A stretch of 6,887 nucleotides of DNA from Verrucomicrobiales bacterium (GCA_003453085.1 DMMK01000316.1:1-6887), one strand, 5' to 3'. Counted from the first letter of the stretch, positions 1-6,602 are shown. A program made the numbers and translations. The notes: generated from the letters alone by a model not told the origin.

Positions 1-2
1 GT

Positions 3-3000
3 GTGCAACAGAGCGCCACGGCCATCCAGGCGGTTTCTGGTTTTAATGGCAGCATGACGCTGAACCTGGGCGCCATCACCCGCACTGGCAATGGCGTCCT
101 GGCCATCACGGGGCCTCTCTCAGGCCAGGTCACAGGCAGCGTAGGCGGTGTGTCCGACGGATTAATTGGCACCTGGGCGACCTATGCTGGGGCTGATGGC
201 AAGACCGGCGGCTGGGCGAGCCTAACAGCAGGTGTGGTAGGCGTTTTTGAAGGGGACCTGGCTTATGACGGAGTCTCCACCGTGAGCACGCAGCCAGGCT
301 ACACCACAGGGACGCATTTGCAGGTTGCCGCCGGGTCCGCTGGTGCGGTGACTTTTGAAAGCGGTGTGACTGATGTGGCCACGATTTCTATGACGGACAG
401 CACCAGCGCACGCCAGCTGGATCTCGGTGGCAAGACCCTGCGCCTGGGTGCGGTGGGCGGCCTGCAAATGCTGCAAGGGGCTCAAGGCCTGACTGTGGGC
501 GCGGTGGGCGACAGCAGCGTGCTGACGGCCGGGGGCGCGAACAATGTGGCCGGACAGATCCTGCTGACCAACATGTCCACCACACAGCCACTGACGGTGC
601 ATTCGGCCATCACCAACAATGGCACCGGAGCCGTGAGCCTGAATGTCAATGGCAACGGGCGCACGGTGCTCACAGGAACAAACACCTTCACAGGCATCGT
701 GGCCATTCAGAGCGGTGTTCTGGAAGTGCGCAGCAGCCAGTCCCTGGGCGGCACGGGTGCTGCTGCGGCGACCAAGATCATGGCTGGGGCCTCGCTGAAT
801 CTTTCAGGGGATATTACCCTCGGGGAAACCATCCAGGCCAATGGGCACGGCATCGCGCTGGACGGAGCCATCCGAAATCTCAGCGGCGTAAACACCATCA
901 CTCCGTCGGTGCGCGTGCAGTCTTCCACGCGCTTCACTTCCGATGCAGGCCTGCTAATTTTGGCAGGAGGGTTCACCACGCAGAGCAGTGCCACGGGTTA
1001 CACCTTCTCCGGCAATGGTGACATCGAGGTTCGTGGCCCCATCACGGCCACCACCGGTCTTTTGACCAAGGAAGGCAGTGGCACGCTGACGCTCACAGGA
1101 GCAAGCAATGCGACCGGTGTCACGACGGTCAACAATGGCGGTCTGCACCTCAACTTTGACGGCATCGGCGCACCCGCGACTAACATTCTTTACAGCGGTG
1201 CCACCCTCAGCAGCACCGTCGGCTCGCTGACCTTGGGCGGAGGTTATTTTCGGACCACCGGCAAGACGGATTCCGCCAGCAGTCAAGCCCTCGGCACACT
1301 GACTTTAAACAGCGGTTACTCACGCATTGGCGCGGCTTCAACAGGCACTGGCAGCATGGACATCACCTTCGGAGCCATCACCCGCGCTCTCGGAGGAACG
1401 GCCCGCTTTGACCTGCCTGCACTCGGGGCAATCAAGACCACTGCTGGCGCCAACAACGCCCTGCTAACCAGCACTGGCGGCGGAGCCTACGCTACCGTGG
1501 GACTGGATGACTGGGCAGCCACCACAACGGCCGTTTCCACACTGCGAAACATCGTGGGCCTTTCCAGCATCAGTGGTTATACGGCCAGCAGCACCGGGAC
1601 CCTCAGTGGCAATGCAGACATTGCCCCTGGAGTAGGCACCACCACATTGACCGCTAGCACCGCCATCGGCAGTCTGCGATTCAATCAAGCCCAGGCAACC
1701 ACCATCACTCAGGATGCCAGCGGACGCATGCTCACCACCGGCGGCATTCTGGTCACCCCGGCTGTGGGTGCAAATACCAGCGCCATCCGCACCACCAGCC
1801 TGCGCGGCGCAGTGGGATCGGCGGACTTGGTCGTATTCCAAAACAACACCGAGGCACCGCTCATCATCAGTAGCCGCATCCTGAATAATGCGGCCAGCGG
1901 CACTGGCAGTGCGGCAGGCCTGACCAAAGCGGGGCCCGGCACCCTGATTTTGGAATATGACTCCGCGTATGCGGCGGGAGATTATACCGGAGCCACCAGG
2001 ATCCAGAATGGCACGCTTCAGCTCGTAAAAAATACGGCCACCGCCATCAGCTACTACCTGTATGCCAGCACCCCGTTCATCTTCGGCAGCGGCAGCACCA
2101 GTGGCAAGATGATCCTGGGCAGCGCCACTACCGGACATGCCGTGACACAATATGGTGGCCTGCGAACGGAAGGCACTGGCACGGCCAATGCGCTAGTGGG
2201 CGGCACAGCCAATCTCTCAACCTTCCTTCATTACCTCAGCGGCACCTTCGATTTCCGCAGCGCCTTCATCGGGGGCACGGGCACCAACGAAAACAACCTC
2301 AACCTCACCATTTCCCTGGGCACGCTGCAACTGGGGCCCGCGAATACCTATCGTGGCAAAACCACCCTGCTGCAAAACACCATTGAGGTCACCAAGCTGG
2401 CAGACCGGGGGCTCCCCAGCTCGCTCGGCACTGGCGACTTCAACAGCACCACCCACATCATTGACATGGCGACAGCGACCACCAGTTCGCAAAACTTCAA
2501 TGCCGTGGCTACTTTGCGCTACACCGGTTCCACCGATTCTGTGACCAACCGGCCACTGAATGTCAGCAATACCGACATTCCCGGAGATGTCGTTTCCGTC
2601 GTGGCCATCCTGGAAAATACCGGCACCGGCACGGTCAAGTTCACCGCCCCCTTCACCGCAGCGGGCACCAATACTGTGCAGCGTGTGCTTCGCCTTTCAG
2701 GAACCAATGCAGGGGCCAATGAGATCGTCAGTTTCCCCAATGTCAGCAGCAGCATCACCAGCAAGATTGAAAAGACGGGCACGGGCTCCTGGATCATCAC
2801 TGGCGGCAGCACGCACAGTGGTGGCACCTCGGTTGAAAACGGCACGCTCCTGGTGACCAATGCCACAGGTTCAGGCACTGGCACAGGCCCCGTCAATGTC
2901 AGCGCGGGCGCCGTGCTGGGTGGTACCGGACGCATCGCGCCGGCCATGAACGAGATCATCACCTTCGCAGGCGGGACGTTGCAGGTCGGCACGGAGCTTC

Positions 3001-3473
3001 CAGGCCTGCCCGCTGCGGGTGCTGGCAAGCTCACGATTCATCTGTCTGGAGACGGCCTCATGGTCATGATGGGTGGAGCCACCTTTGCCTTTGATCTCTT
3101 TTCCGGTGCTGGCCAGGGCGACAACACCAGTCTCTCCACTTCGGCAGACCTGGCTGTGATCCTGGGGATTCTGAGCATGGATTCCGATACCATCGTGAAA
3201 GTATCCAACCCCACCGGGATGACCGCCTGGGCAGCCGATGACCAGTGGCGGTTGTTTGACTGGTCGGGCCTGACGGAGCCCGTGGCAGGGGATGTCACGC
3301 AGTTCGATCTGCCCACCTTGCCCGCAGGTCTGGTGTGGAACACTGACGATCTGTTCACCACCGGCATCCTCAGTATCAGCCTCGTTCCAGAGCCCTCTCG
3401 GGCTCTGCTGATGCTGGTTTCCGTCGCAGCCCTCGCACTGCGCCGTCGGCGTAGCGGGCTGTGTCAGAACTGA
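3..3473 (+). CDS. Giant beta-strand-repeat surface protein with PEP-CTERM tail, 5' end outside window
   Basis: This is the C-terminal 1,156 residues of a very large exported protein. The frame is open to the left edge, no signal peptide is visible and the first visible codon (GTG) falls inside a repeat module, so the true start lies upstream. The chain is rich in Gly, Thr, Ser, Ala and Asn and has a single Cys (residue 1154, in the tail), as expected of an exported beta-helix. Autotransporter-associated beta-strand repeats (PATR type) are seen near residues 219-245, 353-384, 639-677, 769-800 and 920-952. A domain at about 1010-1127 (FDLFSGAGQGDN, then WRLFDWSGL, then VWNTDDLFTTG) precedes VPEP at 1128, a hydrophobic helix and RRRR at 1147-1150. 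There is no autotransporter beta-barrel. In this family the tail is a sorting signal for exosortase-type processing; the natural role (adhesion, envelope or matrix structure) is unknown. It converges with the sugar kinase gene seven bases downstream. Confidence 0.9.
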   Translation: MQQSATAIQAVSGFNGSMTLNLGAITRTGNGVLAITGPLSGQVTGSVGGVSDGLIGTWATYAGADGKTGGWASLTAGVVGVFEGDLAYDGVSTVSTQPGYTTGTHLQVAAGSAGAVTFESGVTDVATISMTDSTSARQLDLGGKTLRLGAVGGLQMLQGAQGLTVGAVGDSSVLTAGGANNVAGQILLTNMSTTQPLTVHSAITNNGTGAVSLNVNGNGRTVLTGTNTFTGIVAIQSGVLEVRSSQSLGGTGAAAATKIMAGASLNLSGDITLGETIQANGHGIALDGAIRNLSGVNTITPSVRVQSSTRFTSDAGLLILAGGFTTQSSATGYTFSGNGDIEVRGPITATTGLLTKEGSGTLTLTGASNATGVTTVNNGGLHLNFDGIGAPATNILYSGATLSSTVGSLTLGGGYFRTTGKTDSASSQALGTLTLNSGYSRIGAASTGTGSMDITFGAITRALGGTARFDLPALGAIKTTAGANNALLTSTGGGAYATVGLDDWAATTTAVSTLRNIVGLSSISGYTASSTGTLSGNADIAPGVGTTTLTASTAIGSLRFNQAQATTITQDASGRMLTTGGILVTPAVGANTSAIRTTSLRGAVGSADLVVFQNNTEAPLIISSRILNNAASGTGSAAGLTKAGPGTLILEYDSAYAAGDYTGATRIQNGTLQLVKNTATAISYYLYASTPFIFGSGSTSGKMILGSATTGHAVTQYGGLRTEGTGTANALVGGTANLSTFLHYLSGTFDFRSAFIGGTGTNENNLNLTISLGTLQLGPANTYRGKTTLLQNTIEVTKLADRGLPSSLGTGDFNSTTHIIDMATATTSSQNFNAVATLRYTGSTDSVTNRPLNVSNTDIPGDVVSVVAILENTGTGTVKFTAPFTAAGTNTVQRVLRLSGTNAGANEIVSFPNVSSSITSKIEKTGTGSWIITGGSTHSGGTSVENGTLLVTNATGSGTGTGPVNVSAGAVLGGTGRIAPAMNEIITFAGGTLQVGTELPGLPAAGAGKLTIHLSGDGLMVMMGGATFAFDLFSGAGQGDNTSLSTSADLAVILGILSMDSDTIVKVSNPTGMTAWAADDQWRLFDWSGLTEPVAGDVTQFDLPTLPAGLVWNTDDLFTTGILSISLVPEPSRALLMLVSVAALALRRRRSGLCQN
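48..728 (+). repeat. Internal module A of the surface protein (about residues 16-242)
   Basis: First visible copy of a module of about 225 residues. It runs from a GSM-x5-GAITR start (residues 16-27), through a GTWATYAG segment (56-63) and a DVATISMTDSTSARQL segment (124-139), to an LTNMSTTQPLTVHSAITNN segment (188-206), and closes with a beta-strand repeat (TVLTGTNTFTG, 221-231). The same order of landmarks at similar spacing recurs in module B. The copies are well diverged at the protein level and I see no long identical DNA stretch between them, so this is an old duplication. Boundaries are approximate. Confidence 0.6.
657..737 (+). repeat. Autotransporter-associated beta-strand repeat 1
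   Basis: Residues about 219-245 follow the family pattern G-x-(T)-x-L-T-G-x-N-T-(F/Y)-T-G-x-(T/V)-x-(I/V)-x2-G-x-L, seen here as TVLTGTNTFTG followed by IQSGVLEVR. It is the closing element of module A. It lacks the LTK-x-G-x-GTL lead-in found in repeats 2 and 3. Confidence 0.7.
1059..1154 (+). repeat. Autotransporter-associated beta-strand repeat 2
   Basis: Residues about 353-384, with LLTKEGSGTLTLTGASNATG followed by TTVNNGGLHLNF. This is the closest match to the canonical repeat in the window, with the complete lead-in (LTK-x-G-x-GTLTLTG) and the closing strand. Confidence 0.8.
1350..2030 (+). repeat. Internal module B of the surface protein (about residues 450-676)
   Basis: Second copy of the module. 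It has GSM-x5-GAITR at 450-461, AYATVGLDDWAA at 495-506, AIGSLRFNQAQATTITQ at 554-570, VVFQNNTEAPLIISSRILNN at 610-629 and a closing repeat with LTKAGPGTLIL at 640-650. The landmark-to-landmark distance (GAITR to the closing repeat) is about 200 residues in both copies. The pattern L-x-V/T-x-N-x-T-x2-PL-x-(I/V)-x-S-x-I-x-NN in front of the closing repeat is the clearest shared signature. Confidence 0.6.
1917..2033 (+). repeat. Autotransporter-associated beta-strand repeat 3
   Basis: Residues about 639-677, with GLTKAGPGTLILEYDSAYAA and then DYTGATRIQNGTLQLVKN. It is a few residues longer than the canonical repeat because of an insertion between the first strand and the YTG turn. It closes module B. 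Confidence 0.75.
2307..2402 (+). repeat. Autotransporter-associated beta-strand repeat 4 (degenerate)
   Basis: Residues about 769-800, with SLGTLQLGPANTYRGKTTLL then NTIEVTKLAD. The GTL-x-L-x-x-x-NTY-x-G-x-TT core is kept, but the lead-in is lost and the closing strand carries Ile-Glu-Val in place of the usual G-T-L. It follows a segment with the landmark GGTGTNENNL (757-766). Confidence 0.6.
2760..2858 (+). repeat. Autotransporter-associated beta-strand repeat 5
   Basis: Residues about 920-952, with KIEKTGTGSWIITGGSTHSG then TSVENGTLLVTN. It is followed by a typical closing strand-turn-strand, VNVSAGAVLGGTGRI (964-978), which commonly ends the repeat region just before the C-terminal domain in such proteins. 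Confidence 0.8.
3384..3452 (+). other. PEP-CTERM sorting signal coding segment
   Basis: Encodes residues 1128-1150: VPEPSR, a hydrophobic stretch of about 16 residues (ALLMLVSVAALALR begins with ALLML) and four arginines, followed by only six more residues. This three-part arrangement (VPEP, membrane helix, basic cluster at the C-terminus) is the PEP-CTERM signal recognised by exosortases. No exosortase gene lies in the window. The six-residue extension after RRRR includes the protein's only visible cysteine. Confidence 0.88.
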
Positions 3474-3480
3474 GTCGGCA
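3474..3480. other. Seven-base gap between convergent genes, no terminator seen
   Basis: The stop codons of the surface protein (TGA, 3471-3473) and of the ROK kinase (TGA read on the minus strand, 3481-3483) are seven bases apart. I looked for a GC-rich inverted repeat with a T-run on either strand across roughly 3440-3510 and saw none. If the two transcripts end near here they must overlap or end by a factor-dependent route. Confidence 0.6.
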
Positions 3481-4404
3481 TCAGGACGCTTTGCTGGCCA
3501 GAGCCATGCGGCCCAAAGCCATGGAACCTAGCAGGCCAGAACGCCCGCCCAGACCGGGCCTAACCACAAATTGCTCAATGTCATGACTCAGCTGCGGCAC
3601 CGAAAGATAGCCATTCATGTGCTGCGTTAGCTTGCCCTGAATGAGCGGGATGAGGTGAGGCTGCTCCATGACGCCGCCGCCCAGAATGATGCGCTTTGGT
3701 GCCAGGGTGAGCGTGATGTTCATCAGGGCATAACCCATCACGTCGGCCACCTCCTCCCAGGCAGGATGGTCCGGTGGCAGCGCATCCGCCTTCACGCCCC
3801 AGCGTTTGGCGATGGAAGGGCCGCAGACATAACCTTCGACGCAGCTCCGGTGGAAAGGGCACTGGCCCTCCCGCTGGATGGCCTGGCTGTTATGCGGTGG
3901 AGGCACGATGAGATGACCAATCTCTGGATGCAGCAGGCCGTGCAAAAGCTGGCCGTTCACTAGCACCCCGCCGCCAACGCCAGTGCCGACGGTGATGTAG
4001 ATCAGAGGATCCATTCCCTGCCCTGCACCCCAGAGGTACTCAGCAAGTACAGCCGCATTCACATCCGTGTCAAAACCGACCGGCACCTTGAAGCGGTGTT
4101 TGAAAAAGCTCACCACATCCGTCTGCTGCCAGTGCGGTTTGGGCGTGGTGGTGATGTAGCCGTAGGTCTCACTGTCGCGGTTCAGGTCCACCGGCCCAAA
4201 GGTGCCGATGCCGATGGCCGCGATGGGGCCATGGGCCACCTTCATCTTGGAGATCCAGTGGCTGACGTTTTCCAGCGTGTCATGGGGCGTGGTGGTGTCA
4301 ATCCGCGCCGTGTCCAGAATGTTGTGCGGATCGGTGCCGATACCGCAGACAAACTTGGTGCCGCCACCCTCGATGGCGACGATCAGTGGTGGGGTTTCGC
4401 TCAT
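3481..4404 (-). CDS. ROK-family sugar kinase, fructokinase-like
   Basis: A cytoplasmic ATP-dependent hexose kinase of the ROK family, 307 residues, the usual length. The phosphate loop is IEGGGTKFVCGIG (11-23). The catalytic Asp is D114 in GFDTDVNAA (110-118). A second nucleotide-binding loop is VGTGVGGG (139-146). The ROK zinc site is visible as HPEIGH (159-164) with CPFHRSCVEG (182-191), giving H164, C182, H185 and C188 as candidate ligands. ILGGGVM (240-246) lies in the C-terminal lobe. The combination GGTKFVC, GPVD, TPKPHW and the CPFH-x2-C-x-EG zinc segment matches bacterial ROK fructokinases of the Bacillus YdhR/GmuE kind, so fructose to fructose-6-phosphate is the best guess; mannose or another hexose is possible. 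The ATG overlaps the metF stop by four bases and has no Shine-Dalgarno, suggesting coupling to metF translation. There is no sugar transporter or regulator nearby in the window. Confidence 0.88.
   Translation of the reverse strand: MSETPPLIVAIEGGGTKFVCGIGTDPHNILDTARIDTTTPHDTLENVSHWISKMKVAHGPIAAIGIGTFGPVDLNRDSETYGYITTTPKPHWQQTDVVSFFKHRFKVPVGFDTDVNAAVLAEYLWGAGQGMDPLIYITVGTGVGGGVLVNGQLLHGLLHPEIGHLIVPPPHNSQAIQREGQCPFHRSCVEGYVCGPSIAKRWGVKADALPPDHPAWEEVADVMGYALMNITLTLAPKRIILGGGVMEQPHLIPLIQGKLTQHMNGYLSVPQLSHDIEQFVVRPGLGGRSGLLGSMALGRMALASKAS
4401..4404 (-). other. ATGA overlap of metF stop and kinase start
   Basis: On the minus strand the four bases read ATGA: ATG starts the ROK kinase and TGA ends metF. 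The 20 bases upstream contain no purine-rich ribosome binding site, so the kinase is probably translated by ribosomes that finish metF. Confidence 0.8.
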
Positions 4405-5354
4405 GCGGGGCGTACGGCGGCTGAATCACGGATGCCCAGGCTGGCGTAGATCTCACGCGTGGCCTGGGATTTGTTCAGAGTATAGAAGTGGATGCCATCC
4501 ACCCCGTTTTCGAGAAGGTCACGACATTGCTCGGTGGCGTAGTGCACCCCAACGCGCTGCACGGCCTCTTCGTCGCCGCCACAGCGCTGGATGGCGCGCA
4601 GCAGCTTGGCCGGGTAACGGGCCCCGGCGGCGAGTTCCGCCATTCGGCGCATACCGCTGGCGCTTGTGATGGGCATGATGCCCGCGATAATCGGGATGTG
4701 GATGCCGGAAAGACGGCAACGGTCGCGGAAATCGAGGAAGTCGTGGTTGTCGAAGAAAAGCTGGGTGCAGATGTAGTCGGCCCCGGCATCCACCTTGGCC
4801 TTCAGATGTTCCATTTCCAACACCCGGTTAGGCGTGGTGGGATGGCCCTCTGGGAAAGCGGCCACACCGATGCCAAAGCCGCGCTTGTCGGGGTGTGCCC
4901 CGCTGTCGTTGAATTTCTTGATGAAGCGCACCAAATCTGCCGCCTGCTGGAAGGCATCCTTCTTGCGGTCATAACCGTCCAGATTTTTGGGTGGGTCGCC
5001 GCCCAAAGCCAGGATGTTGCTGACACCGGCTTCTGCATAGCGCTCCAGGATGGCGGCGATGTCGGCTTCGCTGTGGCATACGCAGGTGAGATGCGGCACA
5101 GGATCCAGCGTGGTGGTCTTTTTGATGCGCACCACTAGGTCATGCGTCAGTTCCCGGGTCGAGCCACCCGCACCGTAGGTCACGCTGACAAAAGAGGGCT
5201 TGTAGGCCTCCAGTTCACCGATGGTCTGGTAAAGGGCCTCCGAAGCCTCCGCCGTCTTGGGAGGGAAAAACTCAAAGGAAAGCGTGGGGCGCTGGGCGGC
5301 AAGAATGTCGGCGATGTGCATCGGGGCGGGAAAGGAGTCGGAGAGTCGGCCCAT
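4401..5354 (-). CDS. metF: 5,10-methylenetetrahydrofolate reductase
   Basis: Reduces 5,10-methylene-tetrahydrofolate to 5-methyl-tetrahydrofolate with FAD, feeding methionine synthesis. The 317 residues form a complete single-domain bacterial-type enzyme. Visible landmarks are SFEFFPPK (26-33, with the catalytic Glu at 28), VTYGAGGSTR (58-67), HLTCVCHS (88-95), NILALGGDPP (113-122, with Asp120 as in Escherichia coli), AAFPEGHP (165-172), DAGADYICTQLFFD (189-202, folate-contact Gln at 198) and the closing FYTLNKS (290-296). Counting from the first ATG, Glu28 and Asp120 fall on the same numbers as in the E. coli enzyme. A second in-frame ATG (residue 12, 5319-5321) gives MHIADIL and is a plausible alternative start; neither has a Shine-Dalgarno. 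There is no C-terminal regulatory domain of the eukaryotic type. It is followed by the coupled ROK kinase and lies 72 bases after the permease on the same strand. Confidence 0.95.
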   Translation of the reverse strand: MGRLSDSFPAPMHIADILAAQRPTLSFEFFPPKTAEASEALYQTIGELEAYKPSFVSVTYGAGGSTRELTHDLVVRIKKTTTLDPVPHLTCVCHSEADIAAILERYAEAGVSNILALGGDPPKNLDGYDRKKDAFQQAADLVRFIKKFNDSGAHPDKRGFGIGVAAFPEGHPTTPNRVLEMEHLKAKVDAGADYICTQLFFDNHDFLDFRDRCRLSGIHIPIIAGIMPITSASGMRRMAELAAGARYPAKLLRAIQRCGGDEEAVQRVGVHYATEQCRDLLENGVDGIHFYTLNKSQATREIYASLGIRDSAAVRPA

Positions 5355-5426
5355 TCAACGCGGGACTCGCGCCGGGGCAAGTCATAGAAATGGCCCGGAG
5401 CGTATCTTTGTGACCGTCGCCCCTGG
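5355..5426 (-). other. Gap between permease and metF, nothing convincing in it
   Basis: These 72 bases separate the permease stop (TAG) from the first metF ATG, the only non-coding stretch in the minus-strand run. I see no good -35/-10 pair, no riboswitch-sized element and no terminator; a 5-bp GC stem (CCGGG/CCCGG, loop about 17) is too weak to call. It could contain a metF promoter of non-sigma70 type, or all four genes may share one transcript. Confidence 0.5.
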
Positions 5427-6602
5427 CTACAGCCTCAAAAGCAGCCCCACACCGACATCGGCATTCAGCCAGACCAGGGCAGTCAGCCCACCAGCAACGG
5501 CAAGGCCTAGGATTGTGACCAGCGCCACCTCCATGAGCTTGGTGAGCGCCAGGGCACGACGGGAGATGCCGAGGTCATCCAGGGTGGTAAATTCGCGTTT
5601 CCGCAGACGGAAGGTCAGGGCAAAGACCAGGGCTGCGACACTGAGCGCCGCCGCCGCCAGCAGCGCCAGGATCACCAATGCCAGGGTCTCGATCTGAAAC
5701 AGGGTGCTCATGAGAGCCTCGAATTCGTCCAGCGGGCGGATGATCTGGGCCGGGTTGTCACTCTTCAAATATCGCCCCGCCAGCAAGGCCTCGGCCTTCG
5801 CATCGGCAGGTTTCATGAGGATGGCGCTGAGCGGGTAGGCGCTGAGGTCTCCATGAAAATGGAAGCTGCTCAGATTTTTTTCCGTGACTTGGTTGAACAT
5901 ACGCACGCTCGCATTGCCGACGACGTTGCCTTCTTCCTTCGACAAAATGGCATCTTCGGTGACGAGGTCGTCGTGGCCGTGGGCCCGCCCTTCGATGAGC
6001 CAGGTGGTCTTGAGATCGGCAAAGATGGCCTCATCATCCGAAGTGCCATTGGCGGCCAAAATGCCTGTGATGCGCATTTTCAGCGGGTAAATGCCGGCCA
6101 AGTCAAAGACCTGTTCCTGCGAGGAAAAAACGTGACCGCCCACTGCCAGCCCCTGTTTTTTAGCCAAGCCCGCGCCGATGATGCAGTCGCCCAGACGGGC
6201 AAACATCCGGCCCTGACTGAGCGTGAGTTTTCGGAAAGTGAAATACTCCAATTGGGTGCCCACGATGGGGGCCTCTTGCGCATGAAAGCGGGTATAGAGA
6301 GGAATGGCGGTGCCGAGTTTGGCCGCGCGAACTTCCTCCAGCACCTTGACCGAAATCATCGGCAAAGGCTGCCGTTTAAAATAAAGCGCCGTCAGCAAAA
6401 GGTCCAGGGCACTGCCACGGGCACCAATCACCTGAGGAGTTGAGGCTGCCCGCGCACGCATGGCAGATTCAGCAGCACTGACAATGACCCGAATGGAAAG
6501 CGGCAAGGCCAGCACCAATCCCAAAGCAGCGGCCAGCAGCAGCGTCTGCAACCGATGACGCGCCACGTAGCGCCAGGCGAGATGGAGGCAGGCCGAAATC
6601 AT
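5427..6602 (-). CDS. ABC transporter permease, FtsX/MacB-like, three membrane segments
   Basis: Membrane subunit of an ABC transporter of the MacB/LolCDE/FtsEX class, 391 residues. Order of parts: a short cytoplasmic N-terminus ([17 protein letters not shown]), TM1 at about 19-42, a large extracytoplasmic domain at about 45-302, TM2 at about 304-331, a cytoplasmic loop [20 protein letters not shown] (332-351) of the FtsX type that should contact the ATPase, and TM3 at about 356-379. The extracytoplasmic domain has [16 protein letters not shown] (60-75), TAIPLYTRF (98-106) and [20 protein letters not shown] (178-197), which resemble the subgroup of putative heme/lipoprotein-type permeases. Two His-containing patches occur (EGRAHGHDD, 204-212; FHFHGD, 247-252). 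The protein ends 12 residues after TM3, so the fourth helix usual in FtsX domains is absent. The start overlaps the ATPase stop by four bases and has GGAGG ten bases upstream. The substrate is unknown. Confidence 0.85.
   Translation of the reverse strand: MISACLHLAWRYVARHRLQTLLLAAALGLVLALPLSIRVIVSAAESAMRARAASTPQVIGARGSALDLLLTALYFKRQPLPMISVKVLEEVRAAKLGTAIPLYTRFHAQEAPIVGTQLEYFTFRKLTLSQGRMFARLGDCIIGAGLAKKQGLAVGGHVFSSQEQVFDLAGIYPLKMRITGILAANGTSDDEAIFADLKTTWLIEGRAHGHDDLVTEDAILSKEEGNVVGNASVRMFNQVTEKNLSSFHFHGDLSAYPLSAILMKPADAKAEALLAGRYLKSDNPAQIIRPLDEFEALMSTLFQIETLALVILALLAAAALSVAALVFALTFRLRKREFTTLDDLGISRRALALTKLMEVALVTILGLAVAGGLTALVWLNADVGVGLLLRL
6599..6602 (-). other. ATGA overlap of ATPase stop and permease start
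   Basis: The minus strand reads ATGA: the permease ATG and the ATPase TGA share four bases. Unlike the metF/kinase junction, this one also has its own ribosome binding site inside the ATPase coding region, so both reinitiation and independent loading are possible. Confidence 0.8.

Noticed and set aside
3..5. GTG at the left edge as start codon of the surface protein
   Set aside because: No signal peptide follows it and it falls within repeat module A; the frame is open to the edge, so the gene continues upstream.
1464..2150. Open frame of 228 codons on the minus strand inside the surface protein gene
   Set aside because: It is antisense to a well-supported repeat protein with PATR motifs. 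Its Gly/Ala/Cys-rich translation shows no domain and merely mirrors the GC-biased codons.
1..3473. CRISPR or tandem DNA repeat in the Gly/Thr-rich gene
   Set aside because: The repetition is at the protein level with diverged codons; no regularly spaced identical DNA units are visible.
4488..5138. Open frame of 216 codons on the plus strand opposite metF
   Set aside because: It lies wholly within the confident metF gene on the other strand. The translation has no recognisable motif and no ribosome binding site; it is a product of high GC content.
5370..5410. Small hairpin CCGGG/CCCGG as terminator of the permease gene
   Set aside because: Only five base pairs with a loop of about 17 and no following T-run on the minus strand.
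5355..5426. Possible SAM or SAH riboswitch or promoter in front of metF
   Set aside because: The gap is only 72 bases and has no matching stem arrangement. The AT-rich hexamers (GATACG, TATGAC) lack a correctly spaced -35 partner.
5257..5697. Plus-strand open frame spanning the permease-metF gap
   Set aside because: Arg/Ser/Thr-rich translation typical of an antisense frame; it overlaps two real genes on the opposite strand.
5853..6443. Open frame of 196 codons on the plus strand opposite the permease
   Set aside because: The permease frame has membrane segments, the FtsX loop and a Shine-Dalgarno site. The opposite frame has none of these and no hydrophobic or catalytic pattern.
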